Position numbers and translations under genes: made by a program. From Tretioscincus oriximinensis (lineage: Eukaryota > Chordata > Lepidosauria > Squamata > Gymnophthalmidae): a stretch of 64,000 nt of DNA. The stretch lies in NCBI GenBank assembly GCA_022410635.1, contig JAJVDF010000258.1:561297-625296 (forward strand), read 5' to 3'. Below the pieces are notes generated by a model. That model did no database searches and was not told the DNA's origin. It saw nothing but the letters and a program-made list of their open reading frames with translations. Positions 1 to 12,839 of this stretch are shown here, piece by piece; positions within the stretch are counted from its first letter, which is position 1; every line of letters begins with the position of its first letter.

Positions 1-589
1 TTGTCATGCCTAAAACATTTAATCAGCAAATCCATCAGTTTAATTGAATCTCTAGACTGTCAAAAATAACTTCTTAATTTAAAAGAATGATAGTAACAGA
101 AAGTACAATATATTAAAAATCTCTCATATTAGAAAAGCTAAATGTTAATACCATTCTCATTATGTAATGGTGAGTTATCTCTAAGGCAGACAGGCCTTTA
201 GTAGCATTTTAACATCCATTCTTAATCCCCTACTGTCAAACCATCAGTCTAGATGCTTTTACTACATGGTGAAGAGCAGCCAACAGGAGCCAAGATGTTC
301 ACCGTTTTCTAGCTTCATCTTCACAGTTATACTTTCTAGTAGAAATTACAATTTTTAAAAGTCTAAGCTGTTATGGATTCAAAAAAAAATGGAACCTTTT
401 AGAAGCAAGATTATCAGGGGAATAATACTGCACTTCTACACAAGTTTGAGTAAACTTAGTTATATGTAAGAAAATGAATTAATGTGTATACTAATGTGTT
501 AAACAGAATTTTAAACTGTGTTTTATAATGATTAATCCACTTTTTTCAGACAGCATTTTGAAAGATCACTCCAAGCTGGTAAAAAACAG

Positions 590-880
590 GAACATAAGAA
601 CATAAGAGGAGCCATGCTGAAACAGGCCGCAGCACATCTAGTCTAGCATTCTGTCTCACACAGAGGGCCACCAATTGCACTTGGGCCATCTGGAATAGAA
701 GAAGGCTAAATCTTCAACTGTTCTAGACGCCCTGTGAATAGCATTTCAGGAATAATGCCAGTTGCTCCATCTTTCAAGACATCCAACTTAGTAACTGTTT
801 TTTACCCTTGGCTTCCATGAACTTGTATAATCCCGTCTTATAGCTTGATTACAACCATCTCTGTTTCTTCCTTGGAACAT
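590..880 (-). mobile_element. CR1-group LINE 3' end, 5'-truncated
   Basis: Read on the minus strand, this ends in the tail shared with copies at 14.3, 17.7, 25.3 and 42.6 kb (GAATGCTGGACTAGATGGGC-like, then CTTATGTTCTTATGTTC). The + strand begins gaacataagaacataagagg. It continues through the 3' untranslated region and remains of the reverse-transcriptase C-terminus (AAGTTCATGGAAGCCAAGGG-like). The family is assigned from the copy at 24.5-25.4 kb, which retains coding sequence. There are many substitutions and no open frame. Confidence 0.75.
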
Positions 881-1339
881 CATTGCAGAGGCTGAACCTA
901 GCATCTAGGGTAGGCTCAGACCTTGCAGGGGAACTAAACATGGGAAAACAGCTGCCATCACACAGTCTACTCTCCCTTACCTCCCAGCATTTAAAAGAGT
1001 ATGTAGACTGCCATTCCTAGACTAATTCACAGGATATTGGAATGGTCCGGGGGTGCTTGGGAACTCCCCAAAGGCTGCAGTAGCATCAGGTGCAAATACT
1101 GCAGCAATTGAAAAGAAAATTTACAGCCTCTGCCACCTCTGTCTCCAGATTCATTTGTTACTAATTCATTGCTATCTTTAGAAACTAAATGTTAAAGAAT
1201 AATAAATAATGCACACCTATATTTTCATTTAGTATCTTCTCGTTAATTTGACTTGTCATCAAAAACAGCTTCGCAGTTCTCTGCTTTATGCTTTAGTCTA
1301 AAAATAAAATTGAAATAGCTTTTCAATTTCAACACACTG

Positions 1340-1640
1340 AGGCCTTGTACACAAACAGGCTGATATCCAGGGATATCAAATATCCTGGGAATAAGCCATC
1401 GCTTCCCTAGAACACACCTACCTGATTCTTGCGTGCCAGCAATGCCCTACTCACAAGAAGCACCTCACTTTCATGGCAATGTGCAGGATGCTGCCATTGT
1501 GCTGATGCGGATCCCGCTAACGCTGCCCCCCCCCCCCCCCCGCCTAAATAAAAGGTGCCAGTACTGCGTTCCGGCGCGTTCCGGCACAAAAAAAGCCCTG
1601 TGCATATCTATTTGATTGCTTGTGTATAAAGGTGACTAGA
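1340..1640. repeat. Unclassified interspersed repeat with a 16-base C run
   Basis: A segment around 1415-1450 (cctgattcttgcgtgccagc, aatgccctactcac) recurs in inverted orientation near 4280-4322. This shows a dispersed family. A run of 16 C bases lies at 1526-1541. No coding potential or family could be recognised; a MITE or SINE core is possible. The outer limits are approximate. Confidence 0.4.
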
Positions 1641-4004
1641 CAGGAGAGATTAACACTGTGGCCGAAGAAAGGTCACAACACACATGTTGTGGTAAGATAT
1701 GCTCTGGTAAAGATTTGCACCATGGAAACATGGGAATTTTTTAGTCTCTAAAGAGACATTATCTTAAGGATGTTGGGATGTGACTTCTATTCCACAGATG
1801 CTACTATCCTTTAAGATGCTGTTATGCTATTATCCAATTATGGTATTTATAACTAGTGGATAAGCCTGTTGCCTAAGTTTAAAGCAACAGTGGATCTAAC
1901 TTACTCTCCCCCTTATGTTCCTCCTTCACTCTTCCTATTCTTCCTTCCCTGTTCCTGCTGCTGTGTTGTACTGGGTTCCATGGCAACTGCTACTGACCTG
2001 GCCCTGGCATTAGAACATTAATGGCATCATCTGGGATTTGTCCAGATATTGTCCAATCGCAAAGCCTCAGAGACTATTGTGACTTTGGGAAATATACAGA
2101 GAGAGAATATTTCACAGGAATTGAACACCAGGCTCCACTTTTAGAACAGTTTGTTTATCGGGAAGTAAATATCTCTCCCAGAAGGGCCTGACCTTATATC
2201 TCTTTGAGACTATGCAGTAAGAGTAGAAGGGAAAAAAATGTTTGAAGGTTGTAGCTGGCCTGTACAGTCAGATGACTTTCTATTCTTTAACAGGAATTAG
2301 AGGTGAGATGAGAAACATTATCACCTCTAAAATGTTCTTGAAGTTTTTATTTTTTAAAGTGACTAGATGTAGCTTCTATTGATTTTCTTGAAAATCAAAT
2401 CCTAACCAATTTAATTGTAAGATGAAGCAGAGTGGGTTCTGAAGGTGTGGTAATCTTTTTCTGTGGTCATTGCCAGAATTCCAGTTCAGCTTTTTTTCAC
2501 AAAGCTTTATTTACTATAGAAATGTTTACTTGAGATTTATTTGACAAATACAGCTTTGATGATCCTTCAGGGAAGTATTCCAGGAAAAGCTACAATATTG
2601 ATATTGCACTTAAGAGTCAAGCAATTCTCAATAGCTAACCATTAATGTCAAAGGTTGTTTAAGAATTAGTGGAACTTTTTACTCTAAATTAAAAAGAAAG
2701 TTTTTCTTTCTTTAAGTACAATAATTCCACAATGAAAAGTTCTAGGAATGCCTATGTGTGATTCTATCAATTAACATCTATTGTGGGATAAGAGCATATT
2801 TGTGGGGCTTCCCTTGTGAGACCAGAACGGAAAGATATTCCAATGGTACTTATTCATAGCACAGTCTTAATTCCACATCAATATCAACATTTGCATAATA
2901 TGGAAATTATAACAACTGTGTTGAGTGCACCAAAGCATTGAAGTTTATCTCCCATTATCCCCCACTGACAGTGCTCATCATGGACTGGAATGAAATAAAT
3001 TTGGGGTTCATAATAGATAATACCCTCTCAAAATTCCTGTCTCAGTATGGCAATGGGAGGATGAAAACAGAAGCTTCTCAGATGTGGATCTAAGATGTGT
3101 TATAGATCATAATTTAAGGCTCTTCAAATGCTCCATGCAGCATTATTACCAAAAGTTGCCTGTACATTATTCTTTAACCAGTGCTTGTGAAATGTCTGTA
3201 ATCTTGAAAATTCAGTGGCTAATTCAGTGGGTAATGTCTAGGAAGATTATATCTACAGGTATTATTATTTGATAATGATTGTGTGAGGTGGATGCAATAA
3301 TATAAGTAAATTGTTTTATTAAAATTGTGTACCAGGATTCTCAGAAAGTTAGCAGGAAACAATTCCCATAAATGTGACTCATAGGACATGCATTAGTAAG
3401 AAATAAAAATAAATTAATGGGGTTTCCGAAACATGTGAAGTTTTGTGCCACTGCTTCACTTTTAGGTCAGTAATGTATAAACAGGATAAGCCTTTTTAAC
3501 ATTAAGTTTAGCATTTCTGGGGTATACTCTCTCACTTTCTCTCTCTTTCATTCACTCACAAACATGCAAATACACATATTTCAGACTTTTAGAATGTAAA
3601 CCTGCAGGGAATTTATCCTCTCAATGTGTGCATAACTTTCATTAATGCTAATTAAGTAAAACAGATCAAGGTGCAGGACTTTTTCCAGGGATTAAAGAGC
3701 AAGAGAGTATAGCTGATAGCCTGTGGTGAGGCTGTATGCTATTAACCCCAGCCAGTCATTAATCTCTTGCACTGAAAGTGTTATTAAAATAAAATAAAAT
3801 ATTCTAACACTCAAAGTGCAGCTAGAAAANCTTCTTGTGAGTGCAAGTAAAAACAAAGCTATAATTAATAGCATCATAAATCAAAATATGGTATGATTAG
3901 GAGTAGAGAAAATCGCTCCATGTATTTTATTTCCATACTAGTGGTTGGTACATAAAGGAATAAAACCAAGTATATTTGTTTTACTCTATTTTCCATATTC
4001 TTTT

Positions 4005-4110
4005 TCAGAGAAATAGCCGTGTTAGTCTAGCAGAAAGTCCAGCAAAGGAGCTAGCAGCACTTTGAGATTAATTTGAGAAAAGTGGTTGGCATAAGCTTTC
4101 GTAGACAGGT
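4005..4110 (-). mobile_element. Penelope-like element terminus, solo fragment
   Basis: The + strand reads ttcagagaaatagccgtgtt and agtctagcagaaagtccagc, then aagctttcgtagacaggt. It is the terminal unit also found at 19.6-20.0, 41.8-42.4 and 59.8 kb, where it flanks Penelope coding sequence. It is the extreme 3' part of the element in minus orientation, truncated after about 105 bp. The downstream sequence is unrelated. Confidence 0.75.
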
Positions 4111-4235
4111 GGGGTAAGGTTGAGGAGTCTTATTGGATAAAGTTAGAGGTGGTTTAGGTTTTAGTTGCTTAGCTTCTCTGTTCTGCTCTGCAATAAGGTC
4201 AAATGCATCACATCCAAAACACATTAGATATATAG

Positions 4236-4345
4236 TAATAGGTTCCTAAAACACAATAATGAAGCCTGTGCAAACAAGGTGAGTAGGGCATTGCCACCAT
4301 GCAAGAATCAGGTGTGTCCTGGGCAAACTCTGTACCTTTATCTCA
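4236..4345. repeat. Inverted copy of the 1.4-kb repeat
   Basis: The block at 4280-4322 (gtgagtagggcattgccacc, then gcaagaatcaggtgtgtcc) is the reverse complement of 1415-1450 with a few differences. The repeat family is unknown and the boundaries are estimates. Confidence 0.4.
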
Positions 4346-6664
4346 GGGGGAGGTTATCCAAACTATCAGTGACAGTATCGTGGAGTTCCAATTATATTAC
4401 TGAAAGTTTCTGATACTGCATTAAATCAAGTGATGTCACATTTTAAAAGCTACATAAAATGCTGCTATTAAAAATAAAAATGAGCTTTGTAAGAGTTTAT
4501 GGTAACTATAAAGCAAGCAAGAACAAAATAAACTTCACNAATGACACAGAAATCATAATCAGTTAACAATGTTGAAAACCCAAATGATATTATATGTGGG
4601 ATGACTCTATACATGCACAATTTCATGAATTGCTATAAACTGTTTTATAATTTCTGCTATTTCTTGCAGTTTCCCCATATACATAGAATAAAATATATAA
4701 GCACGTTCATTTAACATGTTACTTCTTGCTTATTATTCATAATTAAAATTATAAAATTGTAATTTTCTTCTACTCTGTTGACATTCAGTTCATCTTGCCA
4801 GTCTTACTTTTGATCCTGAGTAATTCTTTTTGTTCATCTCCTTATGATGTCTAGTTTTCCATTTTGAAGTGTTACTTAGAATTTTTCTTTTGAAGCTGTG
4901 AATATTTTATGCTTTCTTTTCTTTCCTTTTTTTCTATTATCTACCTACATACATATCTGTCTGTCACCACCACCATCTATCTTCTTTAACTTTAGAATTA
5001 TTGGGGTAGTGCAGTACTGCATTCTCTTGCTGAATAGCCTGGTCCCCTTGTATTTTTCTTTTTTTTTATTAAAGCACAAAGGCAAAAGTGTCAAACTGCT
5101 CTCACAGGTATCTCACATGAGCCATTCTAGTGAGATTGAATCCATCAGATGGATTGCAACACATGTCACAAAACCTACAGCCATATTGAGATAGCTGTTG
5201 CAGGATAACACCAAGTGAGTTCCAAAGTTCATATGAGTTTCTAAACTAGCTTTTAAAAGCTCCACCAACCAGGAAAAAAAGCTACGGGACATGGAACCCC
5301 TGAGGATCCCATTTCGTTTGTGTACATTGTTGGGCTACTGAAAATGGATCTCCTGCAAACTGGACCTGGGAGGCATGTGTCTTCTGCACCATTCAGTGAT
5401 GTGATTTGCCTATAATTAAAATGCCAATGTAGTAGACTTGGTGGTCTTCAGGTATGATGAACTGGTAAGATTTTGAGCCACCTGATCTGTTTTATGCTTG
5501 AGAGCAAGAGCGTGTGGTTCTCTTGGAAACCTACCAAGAAATAGAAACAGGCAGCAGCCATTTTTGTATTTATAGATTTGTCAGTTACTACAGAAACATC
5601 CTTATATTCAGTGTTCCTTAAAGAGATTTACCAATTTAATAGAATTTCACATAACCTATTTTTAAAACTTTGTCTCTTTTTTTCAATAAGACGTTTAATT
5701 TAAGATATTTCTCTGGTGCAAGTTTCAGATTTTCCATATGTTCATTCAATACTTTATTTTCATTCTAGTTATTTTTTTNAAAAAAACCTATATGAACAAC
5801 ATTTCAATAATATTTTTATCTAATGATCTTGGGTATTTATTTCTAGGTATCTTTTAATTACTCAAGTTTTATTTCAATTTTTTACATATGAAATTTAAAA
5901 CTGATAACATGGTAACTTCTTTTGACAAAATGCTGTAAAAAACACTAAACTCTGATATTCTTATGGGCGTTTTTTTGCAGTATTACATACACACTTTTTT
6001 TACACTTATATCAGTGTTTATCTGTTTTGCCAGTATTTTGTCAAAGGAAATTGCCATCTTATCATTTGGTCTCTTGTTTTATCTGAGTAGAGGCATTTTT
6101 CATTTATTTGTTCCATTTTTTAAAAAAATCCATTTTCTCTAGAATGGAAAGCATGGTATCTCTTTAGGTTTCCCATATACTGTATCTTACATAATTGACT
6201 CTTAATATTCTGTAGAGAAAGGTTAATTAAACAGATCATGAAACTTTTCAATCAAACAACTATTGCATTCCTTTACTGTCCAGAATGGGTAATCTACTGA
6301 AAGTATTATTGCTGTTATAACTGGAAAAAAGAAAGGGGGGAATCTGTATCCAAGTAAATGCTGCAGTTTATTTTAACATTGAAGGTTCTATTCACAATGA
6401 TTATCTTCCCCACTCACTGACTACAAGAATAGCTTCGGCAGTGTGTAAGCACTAAAGGTGATACAAATATTTTCAGAATGGCTGTTTCCCATCTCTGGAA
6501 AAAGAAAGTGGGGGGGAGCCCTGAGGCATTTAAGAACAGCAATGCTCAAATTTTAATAAGTTTTGTTTCATAATGGGGAAAAATGCTCTTTTCTTTTAGA
6601 ATGCATTACTGTCCATTACAGAATAATATTCTGTGTGCTCTGGAAAAATATCCTGTGTGGTCTT

Positions 6665-6812
6665 CAGTTTAGTTGTCCATGTATTCTTCATTTGACACTA
6701 GACATCTAAAAGCCACACCATTGAGTGATGTGCCTTTTCATTGTCTAGTGTCAAGTGAAGAATAACAGGATGTTGCAGAAGCACATACTAGGTTAAGGTT
6801 GCTAAACTGAAA
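6665..6812. repeat. Fold-back inverted repeat, about 148 bp
   Basis: The left arm tattcttcatttgacactag (from 6682) is the reverse complement of ctagtgtcaagtgaagaata (to 6764) with one mismatch. Pairing extends inward to within a few bases of the centre. Outer pairs cagtttag and ctaaactg lie near 6667 and 6805. It could be a small MITE. No target-site duplication was identified. Confidence 0.6.
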
Positions 6813-6914
6813 ATTCAGGAGTATCTTTTTAAACTGAACATAACAGAAATTTGTAGTTGTACAGCTACTATCTCTCTGATCCAGGTCCTGAAATAGATAG
6901 TGGTGCAATCAGTA

Positions 6915-7005
6915 TTTACTTACTTATTTATTTATTTGTTTGTTTATTTATTTAGTTGCATTTCTTATACCCAAAGGTCTCAGGGTAGTTTACAATTTCA
7001 GTATC
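6915..7005 (-). mobile_element. tRNA-derived SINE, 3' tail fragment
   Basis: The minus strand carries CTGAGACCTTTGGGTATAAG followed by a TAAA/CAAA-rich tail. This matches the 3' end of the full-length SINE at 56587-56860. Only about 90 bp of the 3' end is present. Confidence 0.7.
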
Positions 7006-7376
7006 ATTTGTTTCTAGCAGCAGAGGTTTGTGCAACAGGCATAACAAAAAAGGAAAAGTTACAAGAGGAGTTTTTTTTCAAACTTTAAAGTTACAATGNA
7101 ATCTGATATATATGAATCTGAAATTAAGGGCATGGTAATGGTGAGTTTCGTTCCAAATACATTCATATGAGATCAAGCTATTGATCAGATCTGGCTGTTA
7201 CCTGAAAAATGGATTTATCACTCCATTAGGTGCCATCAGGCACTTACCTTAAACAACAGATGCAATGTATAGGTAGTAGGAGCCATAAATGACTCTCACT
7301 TGTATGATCGTTTGAATCTTTTGGGCAGCAGTCTACACTTTTTATTTCTTGCCTCAACAGTCATAACATCAGTTCT

Positions 7377-7625
7377 TCAATCAGTTTGAAATGACTCATA
7401 ATTTAGAAACATCTTCTCATCCTTTAGCTGATGACGGCCTGTGGCTTTCTGATATGGATAAGCACAGATACAGATTGGGAGTGCATTTGTGTAAAACACA
7501 TGCCATCCTTTGCCATCTCTTGCATCTGATGTAAAGATACAACCTACACCTTTGTATCCTATCCTTATCTGGTTCATGCGCCCAACCAAATTGGTAAATT
7601 GTGGACTATAATTGCTTGCAGCCAC
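7377..7625 (-). other. Unrecognised 82-codon open frame
   Basis: An 82-residue open frame on the minus strand begins MAASNYSPQF and contains GCIFTSDARDGKGWHVFYTN. An AATAAA signal lies about 25-35 bp past its stop. I do not recognise the sequence. It has no poly-A tract, no visible splice structure and no similarity to the repeats in this window. It may be a degraded retrocopy, a fragment of an unfamiliar mobile element, or chance. The composition looks more protein-like than most chance frames here, but that is a weak argument. Confidence 0.15.
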
Positions 7626-10600
7626 ATTGTTCCTGTTTTAAGTACATGTAAAACAATGATGTGTTTGTGAGACTGATGACCATCATTCATATACAGAAGA
7701 TAATTCTAATGTTGTTTTAGAGCTGTCAATGGTTTCTAAAGTTTTGGTAAAAAAAAAACCTTAAATTTAGAATTATTTGCCATTCTAGTCATTTGTAAGA
7801 ATAATCTCATACATGTTGACTAATTTCTGACCAGAAGGCTTTATGGTGCACCATCTCTCTTACTTAAACTGGTAAACAGAGCAATTTGAGCATATGAGTT
7901 GCACCAACATGACAAGAACAGGACACCCAGTGGGTATCATTGGGGCAAAACAATGTGTTGCTCCTCTTATTGACTTGTAGCTTTTCTTTCAGTTGGGAAA
8001 TATTACACTGCATTTTGCCATCTTGAACATCCATTGCTACCATTTGGTGAAACAACAGTAAAAAAAGGATCCTTTCTACCAAAATGACCTTGTGCTGAAT
8101 ATAAAATGACTGACTTATTGGGCCACGTCCCGTCTGGAACGAGGAGGAAGAGGGGGATGAGGAGATCTTTGGAGTTGCCTTTACACCTCATTTTCCTCAA
8201 CTCAGAGGGGCTCAAAATGGCTTTCATCACCTTCTTGTCTTCACAACAGGAACCTTGTGAGGTGGAGCTGAAAAATCCAAGTAGGCAAAGGTCATGGAGC
8301 AGATAGTCATAATCAAGAATGCTGACATATACATTTTGATGCTAAAATGGAGGGTTGGACATTTTCCCTGCAGTTGCCCAGGTGCTGTGACATCTTTCAC
8401 CTCTGATATCTGCTAACCAATGATGGAGAGGAGAGAAAACTGTAGAGGTGGTTGTGTAGCATGAAGCCTGGGTGCTGGAGCCTCCATTCTGGTGTCACAA
8501 TGTGCCCTGCCTTACTTGATATTATTTTTGAGAATATCCTAATCAGAAATGCCCATCGTGCATCCTGGCACCAGAACAGAGGTGCTGTTGCCAGCATAAA
8601 CACAGCCCAGCCCTACCATGTTATTTTGCCAACTACTGCTTGCATATTCCACTATAATGGTATTTCAGAGTAAAGCACATATATATTGGAATAAATCACA
8701 TTTCCAAGTGTTTTATTACAAAATATTCATATGTAATGGAAATANGTAAGCAATATTTAGACACAGCCTGCATTTGGCCATCCCATAAAATCATGTCAGA
8801 TTTTAATCCTTAATAAAGATCATTACCTTTTAACCTTGTTCTTATTTAATGAAAATAAATAGCCACATTAAAAAAATGAATTTTTCATCCAGAATCCCAA
8901 TCCATCTATTGCATTCAGGTTTTATAGACTCAGCAGTCTTCTCTGTGATTCCTTAGAGAAATGCAAGGCAAACAGAAGGTAGCCAGCTCAGCCTCACTCC
9001 AGCAGACATTTTGTACGTTCACGAATTCTTAGACGATCAAACAGTATCCAAGACTTATAGGGCACTGGTATACACACAAAGTAGCTGCTAAGAGGATTTG
9101 AAATGTATTTTAGAAATCACAAATGGGAATTAAATCCACTGCTAAACTTGTGTCCAAAAATACTTTTATCTACTGCAGTGATGAATCATATACCTATTAA
9201 ACATTAACAAATAAGTTTTGGGTTTAAATTCACAGCTATTCAAATATCATTTCTGTGTAAATTTCTGATAGGAAAGATAAGACTTTATATGCTTGTTTGC
9301 ATCCAACTCAGACTATTTTGTACAGATCTATTTTGAGAAATAGGACATGAGCACATTTCTTAGTATTTTTTCTTTTGTGCATTTACTATTGGGTAAAAAA
9401 GAAGCACTTCATGGCATTAACATTTCACAAATAATTTTATTCAGCCATGTAATATGTTCATAGACGAAGATTTGACTTGCCCTATTTTAATAACAATATT
9501 TCAGATTGTTTTCCTAACTGTATATATTCGTTGTTAATACAAAACTTACTAGAATATTGTAATTTGCTAGAACAAGAATGCTATATATGGAAAAGGTGCA
9601 GTTTCATAGGGATGCAACACTCATACAGCACAAAATGCACCATGGTGGGGAATTATGACATTATTAAGAGGGTGCGAGAGGGTCTTGACTCCCAGGCAGG
9701 AGATGGAAAAGGATGCAAGTGGGGCCCTCCCACCTTCCCTTGTTTCTAAACAATCAAAAAGCCCTTGAAAACGCAAGGAGGAGAAAAAACTCTGCTCTTG
9801 CCTCCTAGTCAGTCTACTATGATGCACTTGGTACAAGAAGAGGGGTTTCTCCTGCTCCTGGTGCTATTGAAAGCTGAACATAAGACTTTCACATGTGCTG
9901 GCAAAATGCGGTCTCAGCGGGAGTGCTGGATGCTTCTTCTGGCAGGAGGATGCCAGATAGGTGGAGGCAAGCAATTCAGAAGTTGCCCCTTGTGATGTGA
10001 TGCATTGTTAANGCTACTGGTGGGGAAAAGTGCATCACAAAGGTATTGAGAGGATCCCGTCCAATATGGAAGAATATAAGAACAGTCTGGCAAAGGAGTA
10101 TTTGTGAAGACCTCCTTGATACTGTTTCTTTTTTCCTTTGTTTAGATGATTGATGTTTGTATGTATGTGTTATTTCCTAAACAGGCAATATGCTGATGTC
10201 TCCATAATGTTTGTTTTTCTCCCTTAGTCCAAAATGTCAGTATGAACACTGCTTACGAGGGATTAGATGATAAAGAGAGTGGAGACAAAATTATGATTGT
10301 TGTTTTTTAAAAGTCATTAGGCATTACTTACCTATTCCACTATATTTGGATTTTGTAGTTAAAAATATTCCAAGGATGGTAAGCTCCTTTTGTCTTGTGG
10401 TTGTGTGACTATGGACATAGAGTCACAAGCAGGAAAAGTAGAAATATATGGGATTTTACATATTTGTGTAAAATGTAACCTCTGAATGATTTCACCTGAC
10501 ATCTTGTTCTTGTTAACATTTGTTCTTTATCTTCTGTAAGCAAGTGTTTAAGTTGCTTACCATAAAAACAATGCGCAAGGACAAAAAATAGGTTATCAAT

Positions 10601-12603
10601 ACATCTAGCAATATGACCGTAGAGTAACATATTCAAATAGTCCAATAGAACAGTAATTTAAAGAGCAGTCAAATGAAAAAACATCACACATTGCCTAAAA
10701 GTAAGCATCAAAGGGGTACCTCAAGGATCGTTATATATGCATTTATTGATTTGATAATATGATTTATAACTGCACTTACAAAGTTTACAGAATTTTAAAA
10801 TAATTGTTTCTTCATTACATCAACCCAGCAAGCTGTCTCATTATATACCTGAATGGAGCCTGCTATACATAGCAGGATGCCTATCACTTTTAGAATCTGT
10901 TGTTATTTTTAATACACCTACTTCTGTAGTCTATTTTTATTGATGTCTCCCAACCTGAGAACTTTGAGATAGAAGTATAGACACAGGGAGTCAAGAGCAG
11001 ATGAAAGTTTTTCCTTTGTTTTCTGCTTGAGAATACCCAGAAGCAACAGATAGGCCACTCTGAAGAATATGATAGATGGACTGTAGCCTGATTCAGCAGA
11101 GCTTCTCTCAGCTTCTCATAATTTGGGCACTTTTTGTCATCTCTGCATTTGTTTTGCTCCTTACATGAGGTGATGGTGATGAAGCAATATTTGCATTATT
11201 GAAAAGCTTTCAAGCATCACAAAGCAGTCATTTGGGGCAGCAGTTTCTACTGAGAAGTACCATTCAACCCACTTGTCTGTTTCTCTTTCAGTCTGTATAG
11301 TGCATGTTTTAAATAACAAGTGGAATGGATGTTATTTTAACATTTTGTTTTCAGACAGAAATGGCTGAAGCTATCACAATATGTTGCAACTTGAAAACTA
11401 TAGAGGGAAATNGAAGGAGGAAGTTTAGGAGAGAAATTGGGTCAAGCACTATTTTGCTGTTCCAAAAGCACCAGACTTAGAACATTAAAACAGAAGTCAT
11501 CCATCAAACTAATATGAAAATATATTAGCTTTCTAACACAAATCCAGCCTCCTCAATATCTTGTTTCAAGTTTAAGTTATCCTTCATGCTTTAGACACTA
11601 AAAGAAGTGCCCAAAAATCTTTGGAAGAAAAATGGGGAATTTTGACATCATTGAACTTTTCTGAAGCACAATACAAGCACAGCTTAGTAACCTTTTTAGA
11701 ACAAGATGGCATAATATCTTTCATTTCATGAGCTTTATTGTGGGACATACCTTGGAATAAGAACCTGTCACCTGCATGCTAGTGCAGACTAGGGATGCAT
11801 CCAGACTACCGTGTTTTGTGATGAGATTTCTAAATGTGACATTAAATGGATTACCTTTTCTTCACATGTTTGAAGAATCTTCATCTCTTCTTTTTGAATG
11901 TGTCTACAGTTCCCATGAAGCTATGGATTAATTTTTTACTTGAAGTTAGCTGATCAGTTTTCTCCTGTGTAAATTCAGCAGGAAAAAAACATTTTCTCAT
12001 GGCCTGTCTTGACAAAGGCAGGCAAAGAATCATGAGGCAGAGCTGGAAAATTCAGGAGTTCTTTCAGGTGATGTCCACCTGGGATTATCATAACATAGGA
12101 ACAGAACATTGTGCTATAGGGGCTGCATAGAAATACAAGGAGGAAGAAGCTGGACAATAGAACTTTCTAATATAGCTGTATCCTAACAATTAGGTGAAGC
12201 AATTTCCCCATAATCACAATCATGAATGGATTTAGTAGCATGCAGGTGGCAGGCCTCTGTTATTAGAAATATCCAGAATAAGATCTAGTATGAAAAAAAA
12301 AAATTCAGTATTGCTCTTAGTTTTGTCTTCCATCTAATGTTTTACACTATAGAAATGCAGTAAAGTGATTACTTAGATTTCAATATGTTAATGAAATACC
12401 TTTAAAGTGTAATTTGCAGGAGATACATTTTATATACATAAAATATTTCAAGAGTACATAATCTATTTGTCTACTTTTTCTAAGAACAAATGTTACCAAG
12501 TTGATACTATTTTACTGCCATTCCTCTGCAATGCAGAAGTTTTTCAGTTTTTTTCATGATATAAAAAAATACAGTAGTATAATGAAACATTTTTAGATGG
12601 TGT

Positions 12604-12690
12604 TGCTTTTTATATGCTATGTTTTATTGTTAACCACTTTGAGACCTTCAGGTATAGGGCGGTATAAAAATGTAAATAAAAAATAAAAAA
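12604..12690 (+). mobile_element. SINE 3' tail fragment
   Basis: Contains ctttgagaccttcaggtata and gggcggtataaaaatgtaaa followed by an A-rich tail, as at 14781-14861 and 29022-29091. It is the 3' end of the same tRNA-derived SINE family seen complete at 56.6-56.9 kb. Confidence 0.65.
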
Positions 12691-12839
12691 ATTAAACATT
12701 TTTAGATATATTTAAAACATTGTGAATGCAGGTATTTCCTTCCCTTCAGTGGATAACATGTGTTCCCAGAGCTAAGGTTATTAGGTGAAATCTAGGATAG
12801 AAGTTTACACCTTTAATGGCTATAGAAGAGAGATATTTA

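Noticed and set aside
8180..8280. Possible SINE piece (acaggaaccttgtgaggtgg)
   Set aside because: Similarity to the SINE core is limited to about 20 bases with mismatches.
10690..10730. GVPQGS encoded on the + strand, a reverse-transcriptase box
   Set aside because: Only six residues match and the flanking sequence does not continue as a LINE, so chance cannot be excluded.
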